64,000 nt of DNA from Mesorhizobium shangrilense (GTDB taxonomy: Bacteria > Pseudomonadota > Alphaproteobacteria > Rhizobiales > Rhizobiaceae), in contig NZ_JBEWSZ010000001.1 in the NCBI RefSeq assembly GCF_040537815.1, positions 2,666,001 to 2,730,000 on the forward strand, read 5' to 3'. Made by a program: the position numbers and the translations under genes. Numbering within the stretch: position 1 is the first letter of the stretch; each line of letters starts with the position of its first letter. The notes beneath the pieces are model-generated. The model did no database searches and was not told the DNA's origin. It saw only the letters and a program-made list of their open reading frames with translations. Positions 16,793-25,651 of the stretch are shown piece after piece.

Positions 16793-19183
16793 TCAATCCA
16801 ACGCGCGCAGATAACGCATCGGCCGTCCAGCCGCGATGCCATTGCCGGCCGCGACGATCGAATTCGCGTCGATGCCGAAGTGACGGTAGAGGTCGTCGAT
16901 CGTTCCCGACTGGCCGAAATGCTCGACACCAAGGCTACGCGTTCGATGACCGTGGACCGAACCCAGCCAGCCCAGCGATGCCGGGTGGCCGTCGGTTACC
17001 GTGACGATCGCGCAATGCTGCGGGAGATCGGCGAACAGCCTTTCGACATGGCTCCTGGCATGGACGAGGCCGCGTTCGCGCGCGCGGCTCGCTGCAGTCC
17101 AGCCGGCGTTCAGCCGATCGGCCGAGGTTACCGCCAGCAGGCCGACATCGCGGCGGTCCTCGGCCATCATGCCGACCGCCTCGATGGCCTCGGGTGCTAG
17201 GGCGCCGGTGTAGGCCACGACCAGTTCGGCATTCGGGCCTGGACGGCGCAGCCAGTAGCCGCCATCGACAATGTCCTGTTCAAGTTCCGGCGTCATCGTA
17301 CGGCCAATCTGCTCGACCGGCCGTGTCGACAGGCGCAGATAGACCGATCCGCCGGTCTCGTCGCGCAGCCATGTGCGCTCGGACTGCACGGCGTCGCCAT
17401 CGCGCTGCATGTAATCCAGCGCAAAGCGCATGATGACGCTCAACTCGTCGACGAAAGCCGGTTCATAGGCGGCAAGCCCGTCCTGCGCCATGCCGATCAG
17501 CTGGGTGGCGATCGACTGGTGCGCTCCGCCTTCGGGCGCCAGTGTGACACCCGACGGCGTGGCGACGAGCAGGAAGCGGGCATCCTGGTAGCAGGCATAG
17601 TTGAGTGCATCGAGGCCGCGCTGGATGAACGGGTCGTAGAGCGTGCCGATCGGCAGCAGGCGCTTGCCAAAGATCGAATGCGACAGGCCGAGCGCCGACA
17701 GCAGGATGAACAGATTGTTCTCGGCGATGCCAAGCTCGATGTGCTGGCCGGACGTGCCGAACTCCCATTTCTGCGCCGAAGCGATGCGTTCGTTGCGGAA
17801 CGTATCCGCCAGCGATTCCTTGGCGAAGAGCCCGCGCCGGTTCACCCATGGGCCGAGATTCGTCGAAACCGTCACGTCCGGCGATGTGGTGACGATGGCA
17901 TCGGCGAGCGGCCCGCCGGCCCGCGCGATCTCATCCAGGATCCGCCCGAAGCCGACCTGTGTGGACACGCTGCCCTTGGCCTCAGAGACAAGGCGGTCCG
18001 GCACGATGATGCGCTGCGCGTGACGGCGCCGCTGGCCCTTGGCCGCGAACGGAACCGCGTCAAGAAACCGCTGCAGCTCCAGATCTCCGACATCCAATCC
18101 CTCGAAGGCGTTCCACTCGCGGCCCTCGCTGACCGACATCGACGTGCGAAACGTCGCCATCTGGTCCCTGGTCATCAGGCCGGAATGGTTGTCCTTGTGG
18201 CCGGCAAGCGGCAGCCCGAAGCCCTTGATGGTGTAGGCGATGAAGCAGGTCGGCCGGTCGTTGCCGCGCGCCGTCTCGAACGCATCGAGCAAGGAGGGCA
18301 GATCATGACCGCCGAGATTGGTCATCATTCCAGCCAGATCGGCGTCGGGACGACGTTCGAGCAGCGACGCGATGCCTGGCTCCTCGCCAATGTCGGCCAG
18401 CAGGCGCTTGCGCCAGGCGGCACCGCCCTGGAAGGTCAGCGCTGAATAAAGCTGGTTCGGACAGGCGTCGATCCAGGCGCGCAACGCCTCGCCACCGGGT
18501 TCAGCGAAAGCCGCCTGCTGCAGCGAGCCATATTTGAGGATGACGACATCCCAGCCGAAATTGCGGAAGATGCTCTCGAAGCGTTCCCATAGGCCTTCGC
18601 GCACCACGGCATCAAGGCTCTGGCGGTTATAGTCGACGATCCACCAACAGTTGCGCAGGCCATGCTTCCAGCCTTCCAGCAGCGCCTCGAAGATGTTGCC
18701 CTCATCCATCTCGGCGTCGCCGATCAGCGCCACCATGCGGCCTTCCGCAAAATTCTCGTCGCGGGCGCGCAGATAGTCCTGCACCAGCGAGGCGAACAGC
18801 GTCTGGGCAACGCCGAGCCCCACCGAGCCGGTAGAGAAATCGACGTCATCGATGTCCTTGGTCCGCGACGGATAGCTTTGCGCGCCGCCGAAGGCGCGGA
18901 ACTGCTCGAGCTTCTCGCGAGTCTGGTTGCCCAGCAGATACTGGATGGCGTGGAATACAGGGGATGCATGCGGCTTCACCGCGATGCGGTCTTCCGGCCT
19001 GAGCGCGGAGAAGTAGAGCGCGGTCATTATGGTGGCCATCGAGGCCGATGACGCCTGGTGGCCGCCAACCTTCAGGCCGTCGGTGTTTTCGCGAAGATGG
19101 TTGGCGTTGTGGATCATCCACGCCGCCAGCCAGAGCACTTTTTTCTCCAGCGCCGAAAGCGCCTTCAACTTCCCCTTGTCCAA
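16793..19183 (-). CDS. Transketolase-like, single-chain pyruvate dehydrogenase E1 (AceE-related) protein
   Basis: 796-residue TPP enzyme with the domain order of homodimeric E1/transketolase. N-terminal HQASSASMATIMTALYF, PHASPVFHAIQYLLGNQ, the TPP motif GDAEMDEGNIFEALLEGW ending with the Asn of VDYNRQSLD, YTIKGFGLPLAGHKDNHSG, then the second TPP/pyrimidine domain with GIAENNLFILLSALGLS and TPSGVTLAPEGGAHQSI. GDAEMDEG is close to the AceE motif GDGEMDEP, but the protein is about 90 residues shorter than AceE. Start TTG at 19183 behind GGGAGGAAGGTGC. Divergent from an Lrp-type regulator, which probably controls it. Substrate could be pyruvate or another 2-oxo acid. Confidence 0.85.
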   Translation of the reverse strand: MDKGKLKALSALEKKVLWLAAWMIHNANHLRENTDGLKVGGHQASSASMATIMTALYFSALRPEDRIAVKPHASPVFHAIQYLLGNQTREKLEQFRAFGGAQSYPSRTKDIDDVDFSTGSVGLGVAQTLFASLVQDYLRARDENFAEGRMVALIGDAEMDEGNIFEALLEGWKHGLRNCWWIVDYNRQSLDAVVREGLWERFESIFRNFGWDVVILKYGSLQQAAFAEPGGEALRAWIDACPNQLYSALTFQGGAAWRKRLLADIGEEPGIASLLERRPDADLAGMMTNLGGHDLPSLLDAFETARGNDRPTCFIAYTIKGFGLPLAGHKDNHSGLMTRDQMATFRTSMSVSEGREWNAFEGLDVGDLELQRFLDAVPFAAKGQRRRHAQRIIVPDRLVSEAKGSVSTQVGFGRILDEIARAGGPLADAIVTTSPDVTVSTNLGPWVNRRGLFAKESLADTFRNERIASAQKWEFGTSGQHIELGIAENNLFILLSALGLSHSIFGKRLLPIGTLYDPFIQRGLDALNYACYQDARFLLVATPSGVTLAPEGGAHQSIATQLIGMAQDGLAAYEPAFVDELSVIMRFALDYMQRDGDAVQSERTWLRDETGGSVYLRLSTRPVEQIGRTMTPELEQDIVDGGYWLRRPGPNAELVVAYTGALAPEAIEAVGMMAEDRRDVGLLAVTSADRLNAGWTAASRARERGLVHARSHVERLFADLPQHCAIVTVTDGHPASLGWLGSVHGHRTRSLGVEHFGQSGTIDDLYRHFGIDANSIVAAGNGIAAGRPMRYLRALD

Positions 19184-19311
19184 GCACCTTCCTCCCACTT
19201 CTGAACCTGTCCAGCATATGTCAGGCCTACGGACGATTTTCGCCAAACTTGCACCTTCAACGAGACCAGTTTAGGTATTTTCATCAATTCCGGCATCAAG
19301 AATGGTGTTCT

Positions 19312-19785
19312 ATGCCAAAAACCCGGCTCGACGATATCGACCGCAAGATCATCGATGCTCTGCAAATCGACGGGCGCATGACCGCGCAACAGCTTGCCGA
19401 CAAGGTCGGCCTCTCGGCTTCGCCGTGCGCACGCCGGGTCCGGCTGATGGAGGACATGGGTGTCATCACCAGCTACACCGCCGTCATCGACCAGGATCTC
19501 GTCGACCTGCCGATCTCCGTGTTCGCATCGATCAAGCTGGAGCGTCAGCGCGAGAACGAGCTGGAACGGTTCAGCGCGGCGATCACGCGCTGGCCGGAGG
19601 TCGTCGATTGCTACCTGATGACAGGCCAGCGCGATTACCTGCTTCGTATCGTCGTGCGGGACCTGCATGCCTATGAGCGCTTCCTGAAGGAGAAGCTGAC
19701 GCGGCTCGAAGGCGTCGCCTCGATCGAATCGAGCTTTGCCCTGACGCAGATCAAGCGGTCGAACCGGTTGCCGCTCGAAGCGTGA
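19312..19785 (+). CDS. Lrp/AsnC family transcriptional regulator
   Basis: 157-residue feast/famine regulator: an N-terminal winged helix (LDDIDRKIIDALQIDGRMTAQQLADKVGLSASPCARRVRLME, residues 6-47) and a C-terminal RAM ligand-binding domain (VDCYLMTGQRDYLLRIVVRD). The ATG at 19312 is preferred; the frame is open into the divergent gene. It is transcribed away from the E1-like gene across a 128-bp region, the usual setting for control of the neighbour by an amino acid or 2-oxo acid signal. Confidence 0.93.
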   Translation: MPKTRLDDIDRKIIDALQIDGRMTAQQLADKVGLSASPCARRVRLMEDMGVITSYTAVIDQDLVDLPISVFASIKLERQRENELERFSAAITRWPEVVDCYLMTGQRDYLLRIVVRDLHAYERFLKEKLTRLEGVASIESSFALTQIKRSNRLPLEA

Positions 19786-19800
19786 TTTCAACCATTGAAT

Positions 19801-19840
19801 TTTCCACAACGAGGAATATGGAATTATCTTTCTGGAATTC
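19801..19840 (+). promoter_or_regulatory. GGAATT-rich element upstream of the RpiR gene
   Basis: Two direct TGGAATT copies (19819-19825 and 19833-19839) and a TTCC-N7-GGAA inverted repeat (19802-19816) precede the RpiR gene. Bases 19820-19833 read GGAA-N6-TTCT, one base away from the GGAA-N6-TTCC element proposed for rhizobial IolR, an RpiR-family inositol regulator. Autoregulation is inferred only. Confidence 0.35.
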
Positions 19841-19876
19841 GACGCGAAACGCGCCGGCGGATGGAAGGGTGAGCCA

Positions 19877-20728
19877 ATGGCGTCCGAACAGAGAGCGACG
19901 GACGACTACGGCAGCCTTGTCGCGGCGCTGTCGGAGGGCAAATCGAAGCTGAGCAAGCGGCTGCAGCAGGTCGCCCAGTTCTTCCTCAACAATCCTGAAG
20001 ACGTGGCGATCTACACCATCGTCGAGATCGCCAGGCAGGCCGGCACGCATCCTTCGACGATTTCGCGCTTTGCCAAGGAAATGGGCTTCGACGGCTTCAG
20101 CGGCCTGCAGAACGTCTTTCGCCAGCGCCTTGTCGGACCGAAGATGACCTATTCCGACCGCATGAAGGCGCTTTCCGAAGGCCCCGGCAAACCGCTGTCG
20201 GCGGATCTCGAACTGGACGATCCGCATGTCGTGTTCGACACGTTCGTGCTGGCCGCGATGGACGCTTTGCTCAGAGTGCGCGAAGACATTGATGCAGCAA
20301 CCCTGCGCGGCTTCGTCGAGGTGCTCCGACAGTCCGGCGCCGTCCACATCGCCGCGGCGCGCGGCGCCTTCGGCGTCGGCACCTATTCCTACTACGGCTT
20401 CTCAAGGGTCGGAAAACGGGCGCATCTGATCGACAATATGGGCGCCATGCGCGAGCAGCAGCTGGCCGCGATGGCACCTGACGACGTGCTCTTCGTGCTG
20501 ACCTTCGACGACTACACGCCGGAGACTGTCGAACTGGCGAAAGCCGCCCACAAGAAAGGCCGCAAATTGCTTGTCATCACCGACAATGAACTGAGCCCGG
20601 TGGCCAAACTCGGAACGCATACGCTGTATGTGAAGGAGGCCCGTCTCGGGCATTTCCGCTCGCAGGTGCCGGCGATGGTTCTCTGCCAATCGATCATCGT
20701 CAGCCTGGGCAGCCTGATCGACCGCTGA
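19877..20728 (+). CDS. MurR/RpiR family transcriptional regulator
   Basis: 283 residues: an N-terminal RpiR helix-turn-helix (IYTIVEIARQAGTHPSTISRFAKEMGF, about residues 51-77) followed by a SIS sugar-phosphate-binding domain (AVHIAAARGAFGVGTYSYYG and VLFVLTFDDYTPETVELAKAAHKKG). RpiR proteins sense phosphorylated or other polyol derivatives and control sugar catabolism. ATG at 19877 behind GAAGGGTGAGCC. It heads a run of polyol-type genes (SDR, mannitol-type dehydrogenase, Gfo/Idh, CUT2 importer), likely its targets. Confidence 0.93.
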   Translation: MASEQRATDDYGSLVAALSEGKSKLSKRLQQVAQFFLNNPEDVAIYTIVEIARQAGTHPSTISRFAKEMGFDGFSGLQNVFRQRLVGPKMTYSDRMKALSEGPGKPLSADLELDDPHVVFDTFVLAAMDALLRVREDIDAATLRGFVEVLRQSGAVHIAAARGAFGVGTYSYYGFSRVGKRAHLIDNMGAMREQQLAAMAPDDVLFVLTFDDYTPETVELAKAAHKKGRKLLVITDNELSPVAKLGTHTLYVKEARLGHFRSQVPAMVLCQSIIVSLGSLIDR

Positions 20729-20833
20729 AGGCTGACCGTCGTATTGGCAGCGCTTGACTCACTACCGATGGAAACATAATTCTATAATCATAAAATTGGA
20801 AATTTTCTATTCATCGGCATTTGGGAGGGTCCG

Positions 20834-21628
20834 TTGATCGTAGCACTTGAGGGCAAGACGCTCGTCGTCACGGGAGGAACGCAAGGGCTTGGCGAGACAA
20901 TAGCCCGGCTGGCCTCGACCGCAGGCGTCGAGGCCATCGCCATTGTCGGCCGCAACGCCGAGCGCGGCGCTCGCGTGGCCAGCCAACTGACCCGGCCCGA
21001 TCAGCCCGTCGTCTTCATCCAGGCCGACCTTGCCGAACCCGCCGCGCCGGCTGCCGTGATGGCGGAAGCGATCAAGAAGCTTGGTCGCGTCGATTGCCTG
21101 GTGAATGCCGCAGCGCTCACCGACCGCGCCTCGCTGGAAACCGGTTCCATGGATGACTGGGACAGGCTGTTTTCCGTCAACGCACGCGCGCCGTTCTTCC
21201 TGATGCAGGCGGCGGTGGCCGACATGAAGGCGCGGCGGGCACCGGGATCGATCGTCAACATCCTATCGGTGAACGCCCATTGCGGCGCAGTCGACCTTGC
21301 CATCTATTCGGCAACCAAGGGCGCGCTGTCGACGCTGACCCGCAACATCGCCAACGCGCACCTTGCCGATCGCATCCGCGTCAACGGCATCAATATGGGT
21401 TGGGTGGCGACGCCTGCCGAACAGGAGATGCAGGCGCGCAAGCTGGGCAAGGGCGAAGACTGGGCCAAGGCCGCCGCCGCCGGCATGCCGCTTGGCCGAC
21501 TGCTGACCATGGACGAAGTCGCGCAACTGGCGCTGTTCCTGCTCAGCGACATGTCGGGCCTGATGACCGGCACGCTGATCGATATGGAACAGGCCGTGCT
21601 TGGTGCACCGCCGCGCGGAATTGCGTGA
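20834..21628 (+). CDS. Short-chain dehydrogenase/reductase
   Basis: 264-residue classical SDR. TGGTQGLGETIA cofactor motif near residue 13, NAAAL, and catalytic LSVNAHCGAVDLAIYSATK. Start codon TTG at 20834 behind GGGAGGGTCCG. It overlaps the polyol dehydrogenase gene by one base (TGATG), so the pair should be co-translated. Likely oxidises or reduces a sugar or polyol. A GGAAATT-type element lies about 30 bp upstream. Confidence 0.9.
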   Translation: MIVALEGKTLVVTGGTQGLGETIARLASTAGVEAIAIVGRNAERGARVASQLTRPDQPVVFIQADLAEPAAPAAVMAEAIKKLGRVDCLVNAAALTDRASLETGSMDDWDRLFSVNARAPFFLMQAAVADMKARRAPGSIVNILSVNAHCGAVDLAIYSATKGALSTLTRNIANAHLADRIRVNGINMGWVATPAEQEMQARKLGKGEDWAKAAAAGMPLGRLLTMDEVAQLALFLLSDMSGLMTGTLIDMEQAVLGAPPRGIA

Positions 21629-23157
21629 TGGGTGCGGCCGCTCAACCTATCCGGCTTGGCGCGTCCAGCCTGGACCGCTTGCCCGCCCCGGTCCGGCGCC
21701 CTGCCTATGACCGGGCACGCCTCAATCCGGGTATTCTGCATCTCGGGGTCGGCGCCTTTCATCGCTGTCACCAGGCCGAATATACCGACGACGCCCTGGA
21801 AGCCGCCTTCGGGCCATGGGGCATTGTCGGTGTCAACCTGCGCGCGCCTGATCTCGGCCCTACGCTCGGTGCGCAAGGCAGCCTCTATTGCCGCGAACTG
21901 CGTGACGGCAGCCAGACGGACCGCCGGCTGATCGGCGCCATGGTGGATACGATCTCGGTGCCCGGCGAGGGTCAGCCCTCGCATCATGAAACGCTGAAGC
22001 GCGCGCTGGATACGGCAAGCAGTGCCGCAATCGGCGTGGTGACCCTGACCGTGACGGAAAAAGGCTACTGCCATATTCCGGCGACGGGTGAACTCGATCT
22101 CGATCACCCCGACATCCGCCACGACATCGCCAATCCGCAAGCGCCGGTCTCCGTGCCGGGTTTCGTGTTGCGCATGCTGGCGCTTCGGCTTCAATCCGGC
22201 ACGCCGCTGCCGGCGTTAATCAGCTGCGACAATGTTCCAGACAATGGCTCGACCTTGCGGCGCTCGGTGCTAGGGCTCGCAGCACGGATCGATCCCGCCC
22301 TGCACGATCGCGTCGCGCGGGAAGCGCAGTTCGTGAACACCATGGTCGACCGCATCGTGCCGGCGACGCGGCCGGAGGACATCGCTGCCTTCGCATTGGA
22401 GACCGGCGTCGAGGATCTGGGTCTCGTCGTCGGCGAGCCGTTCCGCATGTGGGTTCTGGAAGACCGTTTTGATGGCCCCCTGCCGGCCTGGGACCGAGCC
22501 GGCGCGCTCTTCGTCAGGGACGTTGCACCTTACGAGATCCTCAAGATGCGGGTGGTCAACGGCATCCAGTCGAACCTGTGCCAGCTCGGCGTCCTCTCCG
22601 GCCTCGAATTCATGTCGGACGTGATGGCGCAGGAGGGTTTCGCCGAATTCGCCGAGCGAATCATCACGCGCGAGGTGGTGCCCAACCTGCCGCCTGTTCC
22701 AGGTGTCGACGTGGCCGGCTATGTCACGGAAACGATCAGGCGACTGAGGAACCCAGCCCTGAAACATCGAACGCAGCAGATATCGACGGATGGCTCGCAG
22801 AAGATCAAGCAGCGCTTGCTCGAGCCGTTGCGCGCCGGGCTGCGTGCAGGAACGCCTTGCGATGGCCTGCTGCTCGGCATCGCCGGCTGGATGCAATATG
22901 CGAGCGGTCGCGACAGCGGCGGCCAAAGGATCGAGGTCAACGATCCGTTTGCCGAGCGCACGCGAGCTATCGGCACCGCCAGCGGCGGCGATGCCGCAAC
23001 TTTGGTTGATGGCATGCTGGAAATTGATGGGATCTTCGGTTTCGACCTGCGCAGCGACACTGCAATAAGAGCCCGCCTCGCTGACAATGTGGCCAAGCTG
23101 CGGAAGCAGCCGGCGCTTCTCGTCATCCGCGATTTTCTAGCCTCTGGCAGAGGTTGA
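21628..23157 (+). CDS. Mannitol/fructuronate dehydrogenase family protein (polyol-specific long-chain dehydrogenase)
   Basis: 509 residues, the usual length of the family. N-terminal Rossmann start GILHLGVGAFHRCHQAEY, the family signature MVDRIVP near residue 240, and the C-terminal helical domain with KMRVVNGIQSN starting at Lys306. In characterised mannitol 2-dehydrogenases the catalytic block is K-x4-N-x2-H; here Lys306 and Asn311 are present but the His position is Gln314. It would interconvert a polyol or uronate and its keto sugar using NAD(H), if still active. The long upstream frame is the shadow of the SDR gene; start at ATG 21628. Confidence 0.88.
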   Translation: MGAAAQPIRLGASSLDRLPAPVRRPAYDRARLNPGILHLGVGAFHRCHQAEYTDDALEAAFGPWGIVGVNLRAPDLGPTLGAQGSLYCRELRDGSQTDRRLIGAMVDTISVPGEGQPSHHETLKRALDTASSAAIGVVTLTVTEKGYCHIPATGELDLDHPDIRHDIANPQAPVSVPGFVLRMLALRLQSGTPLPALISCDNVPDNGSTLRRSVLGLAARIDPALHDRVAREAQFVNTMVDRIVPATRPEDIAAFALETGVEDLGLVVGEPFRMWVLEDRFDGPLPAWDRAGALFVRDVAPYEILKMRVVNGIQSNLCQLGVLSGLEFMSDVMAQEGFAEFAERIITREVVPNLPPVPGVDVAGYVTETIRRLRNPALKHRTQQISTDGSQKIKQRLLEPLRAGLRAGTPCDGLLLGIAGWMQYASGRDSGGQRIEVNDPFAERTRAIGTASGGDAATLVDGMLEIDGIFGFDLRSDTAIRARLADNVAKLRKQPALLVIRDFLASGRG

Positions 23158-23174
23158 AAATGGTCAAGAATCAG

Positions 23175-23203
23175 GAATTTCATAATTTGACTTTTGGAAA
23201 TTC
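23175..23203. promoter_or_regulatory. Inverted repeat GAATTTC-N15-GAAATTC upstream of the Gfo/Idh gene
   Basis: Arms at 23175-23181 and 23197-23203 are exact reverse complements. The repeat overlaps a TTGACT -35-like hexamer (23187-23192). The half-site TTGGAAATT recurs before the SDR gene at about 20797-20805. Candidate operator of the RpiR regulator. Confidence 0.45.
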
Positions 23204-23252
23204 ACATGCAGTACTTTATCGAAAAAAGAACGCATGGCTTGGGAGGAAGACG

Positions 23253-23288
23253 ATGCAGGCTGGCCGGCTTCTCGGCTTGAGGGGCTGA
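23253..23288 (+). CDS. Possible 11-residue leader peptide
   Basis: ATG at 23253 with GGGAGGAAGACG directly upstream opens a reading frame MQAGRLLGLRG that stops at TGA 23286, three bases before the Gfo/Idh start. The ribosome site is better than that of the main gene. It is in the same frame as the main gene, so a read-through or sequencing slip could also explain it. Low confidence. Confidence 0.25.
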   Translation: MQAGRLLGLRG

Positions 23289-23291
23289 ACC

Positions 23292-24473
23292 ATGGTTCAT
23301 GCCACCAATGACGCGATCGAGACACGCAAGCTAAGGGTCGGCATGGTCGGCGGCGGCCGCGAAGCCTTCATCGGCGCCGTGCACCGCCTGGCGATGAGGC
23401 TTGACGACCGCATCCAGCTTGTCGCCGGCGCACTGTCCTCTGACCCCGAGCGGGCACGCCTGTCCGCCGCCGACATCGGCATCGCCGCTGACCGCGCCTA
23501 TTCCAGCTACCAGGAGATGGCGAAAGCCGAAGCGGCGCGCGCTGACGGTATCGAGGGGGTTGTTATCGTCACGCCGAACCATATGCATGCGCCGGTGGCC
23601 GCGGCCTTTCTCGACGCCGGCATCGACATCATCTGCGACAAGCCGCTGTCGGCTACCTTGCAGCAGGCCGAGGATCTGGCTCGGCGTGCCGCGAAAAGCG
23701 GACTGGTGTTCGCGGTCACCCTGAACAACACCGGCTATGCCATGGTGCGCGAGGCACGCGCCATGGTCGCCTCCGGCGCGCTCGGCAAGATCCGCATCGT
23801 GCGTGCCGAATATATCCAGGACTGGCTGACGCTGCCGATCGACGCCGACGGCCAGAAGCAGGCGGAATGGCGCACCGACCCCGCACGCGCCGGGCGCTCG
23901 GCCTGTCTCGCCGACATCGGCGTGCACGCCTACAGCCTCGCGCAATTCGTCACCGGCCAGATGCCGGACGCGATTGCCGCCGACCTGACGACCTTCGTGC
24001 CAGGGCGCCGCCTGGACGACAACGCCCATGTGCTGATGCGCTATGCCAGCGGCGCGCGCGGCGTGCTCATCGCCAGTCAGGTCTCGCCCGGCAACTACAA
24101 TCGGCTGTCGCTGAAAATATATGGCGAAAAGGCCGGCCTGGAATGGTTCGCTCATGAGCCCGAGGTGCTGCATTTCGCGGCGTTCGGCGAACCGGCCCGT
24201 ACATTGACGCGTGGAGGGCCAGGCGTCGGCCAGGCAGCGGGATCGGTCTCGCGCATGCCGGCAGAGCATCCGGAAGGCTATGTCGAGGGCTTTGCCAATC
24301 TCTATCGTGATGCGGCGGCGCTGATTGCCGCCCGCCGCGCCGGCAGGACGCCTGACCCGGCCCTTGTCGCCGCCGTGCCCAACATTCATGATGGCCTTGC
24401 CGGCATGCGTTTCATCGAGGCGGCCGTGGATTCCCATGAAAATGGAGGCGCATGGACCACGATCGCTGCGTGA
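23292..24473 (+). CDS. Gfo/Idh/MocA family oxidoreductase
   Basis: 393-residue NAD(P)-dependent sugar dehydrogenase. N-terminal Rossmann motif RVGMVGGGREAFIGAVHR, the family motif IICDKPLSAT with the catalytic Lys, and the C-terminal alpha/beta domain starting near residue 150 with IRIVRAEYIQDW and CLADIGVHAYSL. Members include myo-inositol and scyllo-inositol dehydrogenases and 3-dehydro-glycoside-forming enzymes. ATG at 23292 behind GAGGGG. It lies 67 nt before the sugar-binding protein gene and probably acts on the imported sugar. Confidence 0.9.
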   Translation: MVHATNDAIETRKLRVGMVGGGREAFIGAVHRLAMRLDDRIQLVAGALSSDPERARLSAADIGIAADRAYSSYQEMAKAEAARADGIEGVVIVTPNHMHAPVAAAFLDAGIDIICDKPLSATLQQAEDLARRAAKSGLVFAVTLNNTGYAMVREARAMVASGALGKIRIVRAEYIQDWLTLPIDADGQKQAEWRTDPARAGRSACLADIGVHAYSLAQFVTGQMPDAIAADLTTFVPGRRLDDNAHVLMRYASGARGVLIASQVSPGNYNRLSLKIYGEKAGLEWFAHEPEVLHFAAFGEPARTLTRGGPGVGQAAGSVSRMPAEHPEGYVEGFANLYRDAAALIAARRAGRTPDPALVAAVPNIHDGLAGMRFIEAAVDSHENGGAWTTIAA

Positions 24474-24540
24474 TCACCCAATCCGCGACGGAGAGGTTTT
24501 CCGTACGGTAAGACAGAACTGAACAGTGGAGGAGTTACAC

Positions 24541-25572
24541 ATGAAAATGCTTGTTAAAATCGGGTTTGCCGCGCTTGCGGCTGGTCTGTGCTCGAGCGCC
24601 GCGATGGCGGCGGGAAAGACCTACACGATCGGTGTTTCCAACACCGTGCAGGGCAATGGCTGGCGTGAAGAGATGATCTGCGCGATCAAGGCGCAGGCGC
24701 TCGCCTCGGGCGAGGTCGCCAAGCTCAACATCGCCCACCGCAACACCGACGCGGCCGGTCAGTTGGAAGACCTGCGCAACCTGATCAGTGCCAAGGTCGA
24801 CGCCATCGTCGTCAACCCGGCCGATCCGGCGGGTATCAAGGCGGCACTGGCCGAGGCCACCAAGGCCGGCATCGTCGTCGTCGCCGTCGACCAGGCGGTT
24901 ACCGAACCATCGGCCTACATCATCTCGAACAACCAGGAAAAATACGCCTATCTCGGCGCCAAATGGCTGTTCCAGCAGATGGGCGGCAAGGGCGGCGTCG
25001 TCTACATGCGTGGCGCCGCCGGCGCCTCGGCCGACAGCGACCGCGACAAAGGCTTCAAGGAAGCGCTCAAGGAATTTCCGGACGTGAAGGTCGTGCATGA
25101 GGTCTTCACCGGCTGGCAGCAGGACCAGGCCAAGCAGCAGATCCTCGACTTCATCGCCACCGGAACGCCGTTCAACGGCATCTGGACCTCGGGCATCGAC
25201 AACGTGATCGTCGACGCGCTGACGGAGTCTCAGACAGCACTGGTGCCGATCGTCGGCGCCGACAATGCGGGCTTCGTCGGCCAGCTCAACAAGGTCGAGG
25301 GGCTGAAGGGCGCGGCGGTCACCAACCCGGGCTCGATCGGCGGCGCGGGCGTCACGCTTGCCCTGCAGATCCTTGATGGCAAGAAGCCGGCTCAGCAGAC
25401 CGTGCTGGTCGAGCCGTCGCTGTGGCAAAACGTCACCGACGCCGGCAAGGCTCAGCTGAAGTCAGCGGCCGATCCGTCGCTGTCGCCCGAGTGGCCGGTT
25501 TCGATCTCGATCCCGAACTGGACGACGTACACCAAGGACCAGATCGTGGCCTGCAAGGGCCCCGGCGAATAA
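24541..25572 (+). CDS. Periplasmic sugar-binding protein of CUT2 ABC importer
   Basis: 343 residues with a Sec signal peptide (MKMLVKIGFAALAAGLC then SSAAMAAG, cleavage likely near residue 25; the Cys is not in a clear lipobox). Peripla_BP_4 fold: TIGVSNTVQGNGWREEM, RNLISAKVDAIVVNPADP, GIVVVAVDQAV, GGKGGVVYMRGAAGASADSDR. ATG at 24541 behind GGAGGAG. Followed by a 13-bp stem-loop, then the ATPase and two permeases. The ligand is inferred to be a polyol or pseudo-sugar from the dehydrogenases around it. Confidence 0.92.
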   Translation: MKMLVKIGFAALAAGLCSSAAMAAGKTYTIGVSNTVQGNGWREEMICAIKAQALASGEVAKLNIAHRNTDAAGQLEDLRNLISAKVDAIVVNPADPAGIKAALAEATKAGIVVVAVDQAVTEPSAYIISNNQEKYAYLGAKWLFQQMGGKGGVVYMRGAAGASADSDRDKGFKEALKEFPDVKVVHEVFTGWQQDQAKQQILDFIATGTPFNGIWTSGIDNVIVDALTESQTALVPIVGADNAGFVGQLNKVEGLKGAAVTNPGSIGGAGVTLALQILDGKKPAQQTVLVEPSLWQNVTDAGKAQLKSAADPSLSPEWPVSISIPNWTTYTKDQIVACKGPGE

Positions 25573-25593
25573 TCGACCGACCTGAAATGACAA

Positions 25594-25629
25594 GCAGGGA
25601 CGGCAAGCAAAGGTGTTTGCCGTCCCTGC
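25594..25629 (+). promoter_or_regulatory. Stem-loop between binding-protein and ATPase genes
   Basis: Perfect 13-bp arms GCAGGGACGGCAA (25594-25606) and TTGCCGTCCCTGC (25617-25629) around a 10-nt loop, 21 nt after the binding-protein stop. No U-tract follows, and the ATPase gene starts 22 nt later, so transcripts must read through at least partly. Confidence 0.8.
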
Positions 25630-25651
25630 CATTTAACCCTGGATCGCACCC

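Noticed and set aside
17519..18445. 308-residue plus-strand open frame inside the E1-like gene
   Set aside because: No recognisable fold or ribosome site; the minus-strand E1 motifs cover the same DNA.
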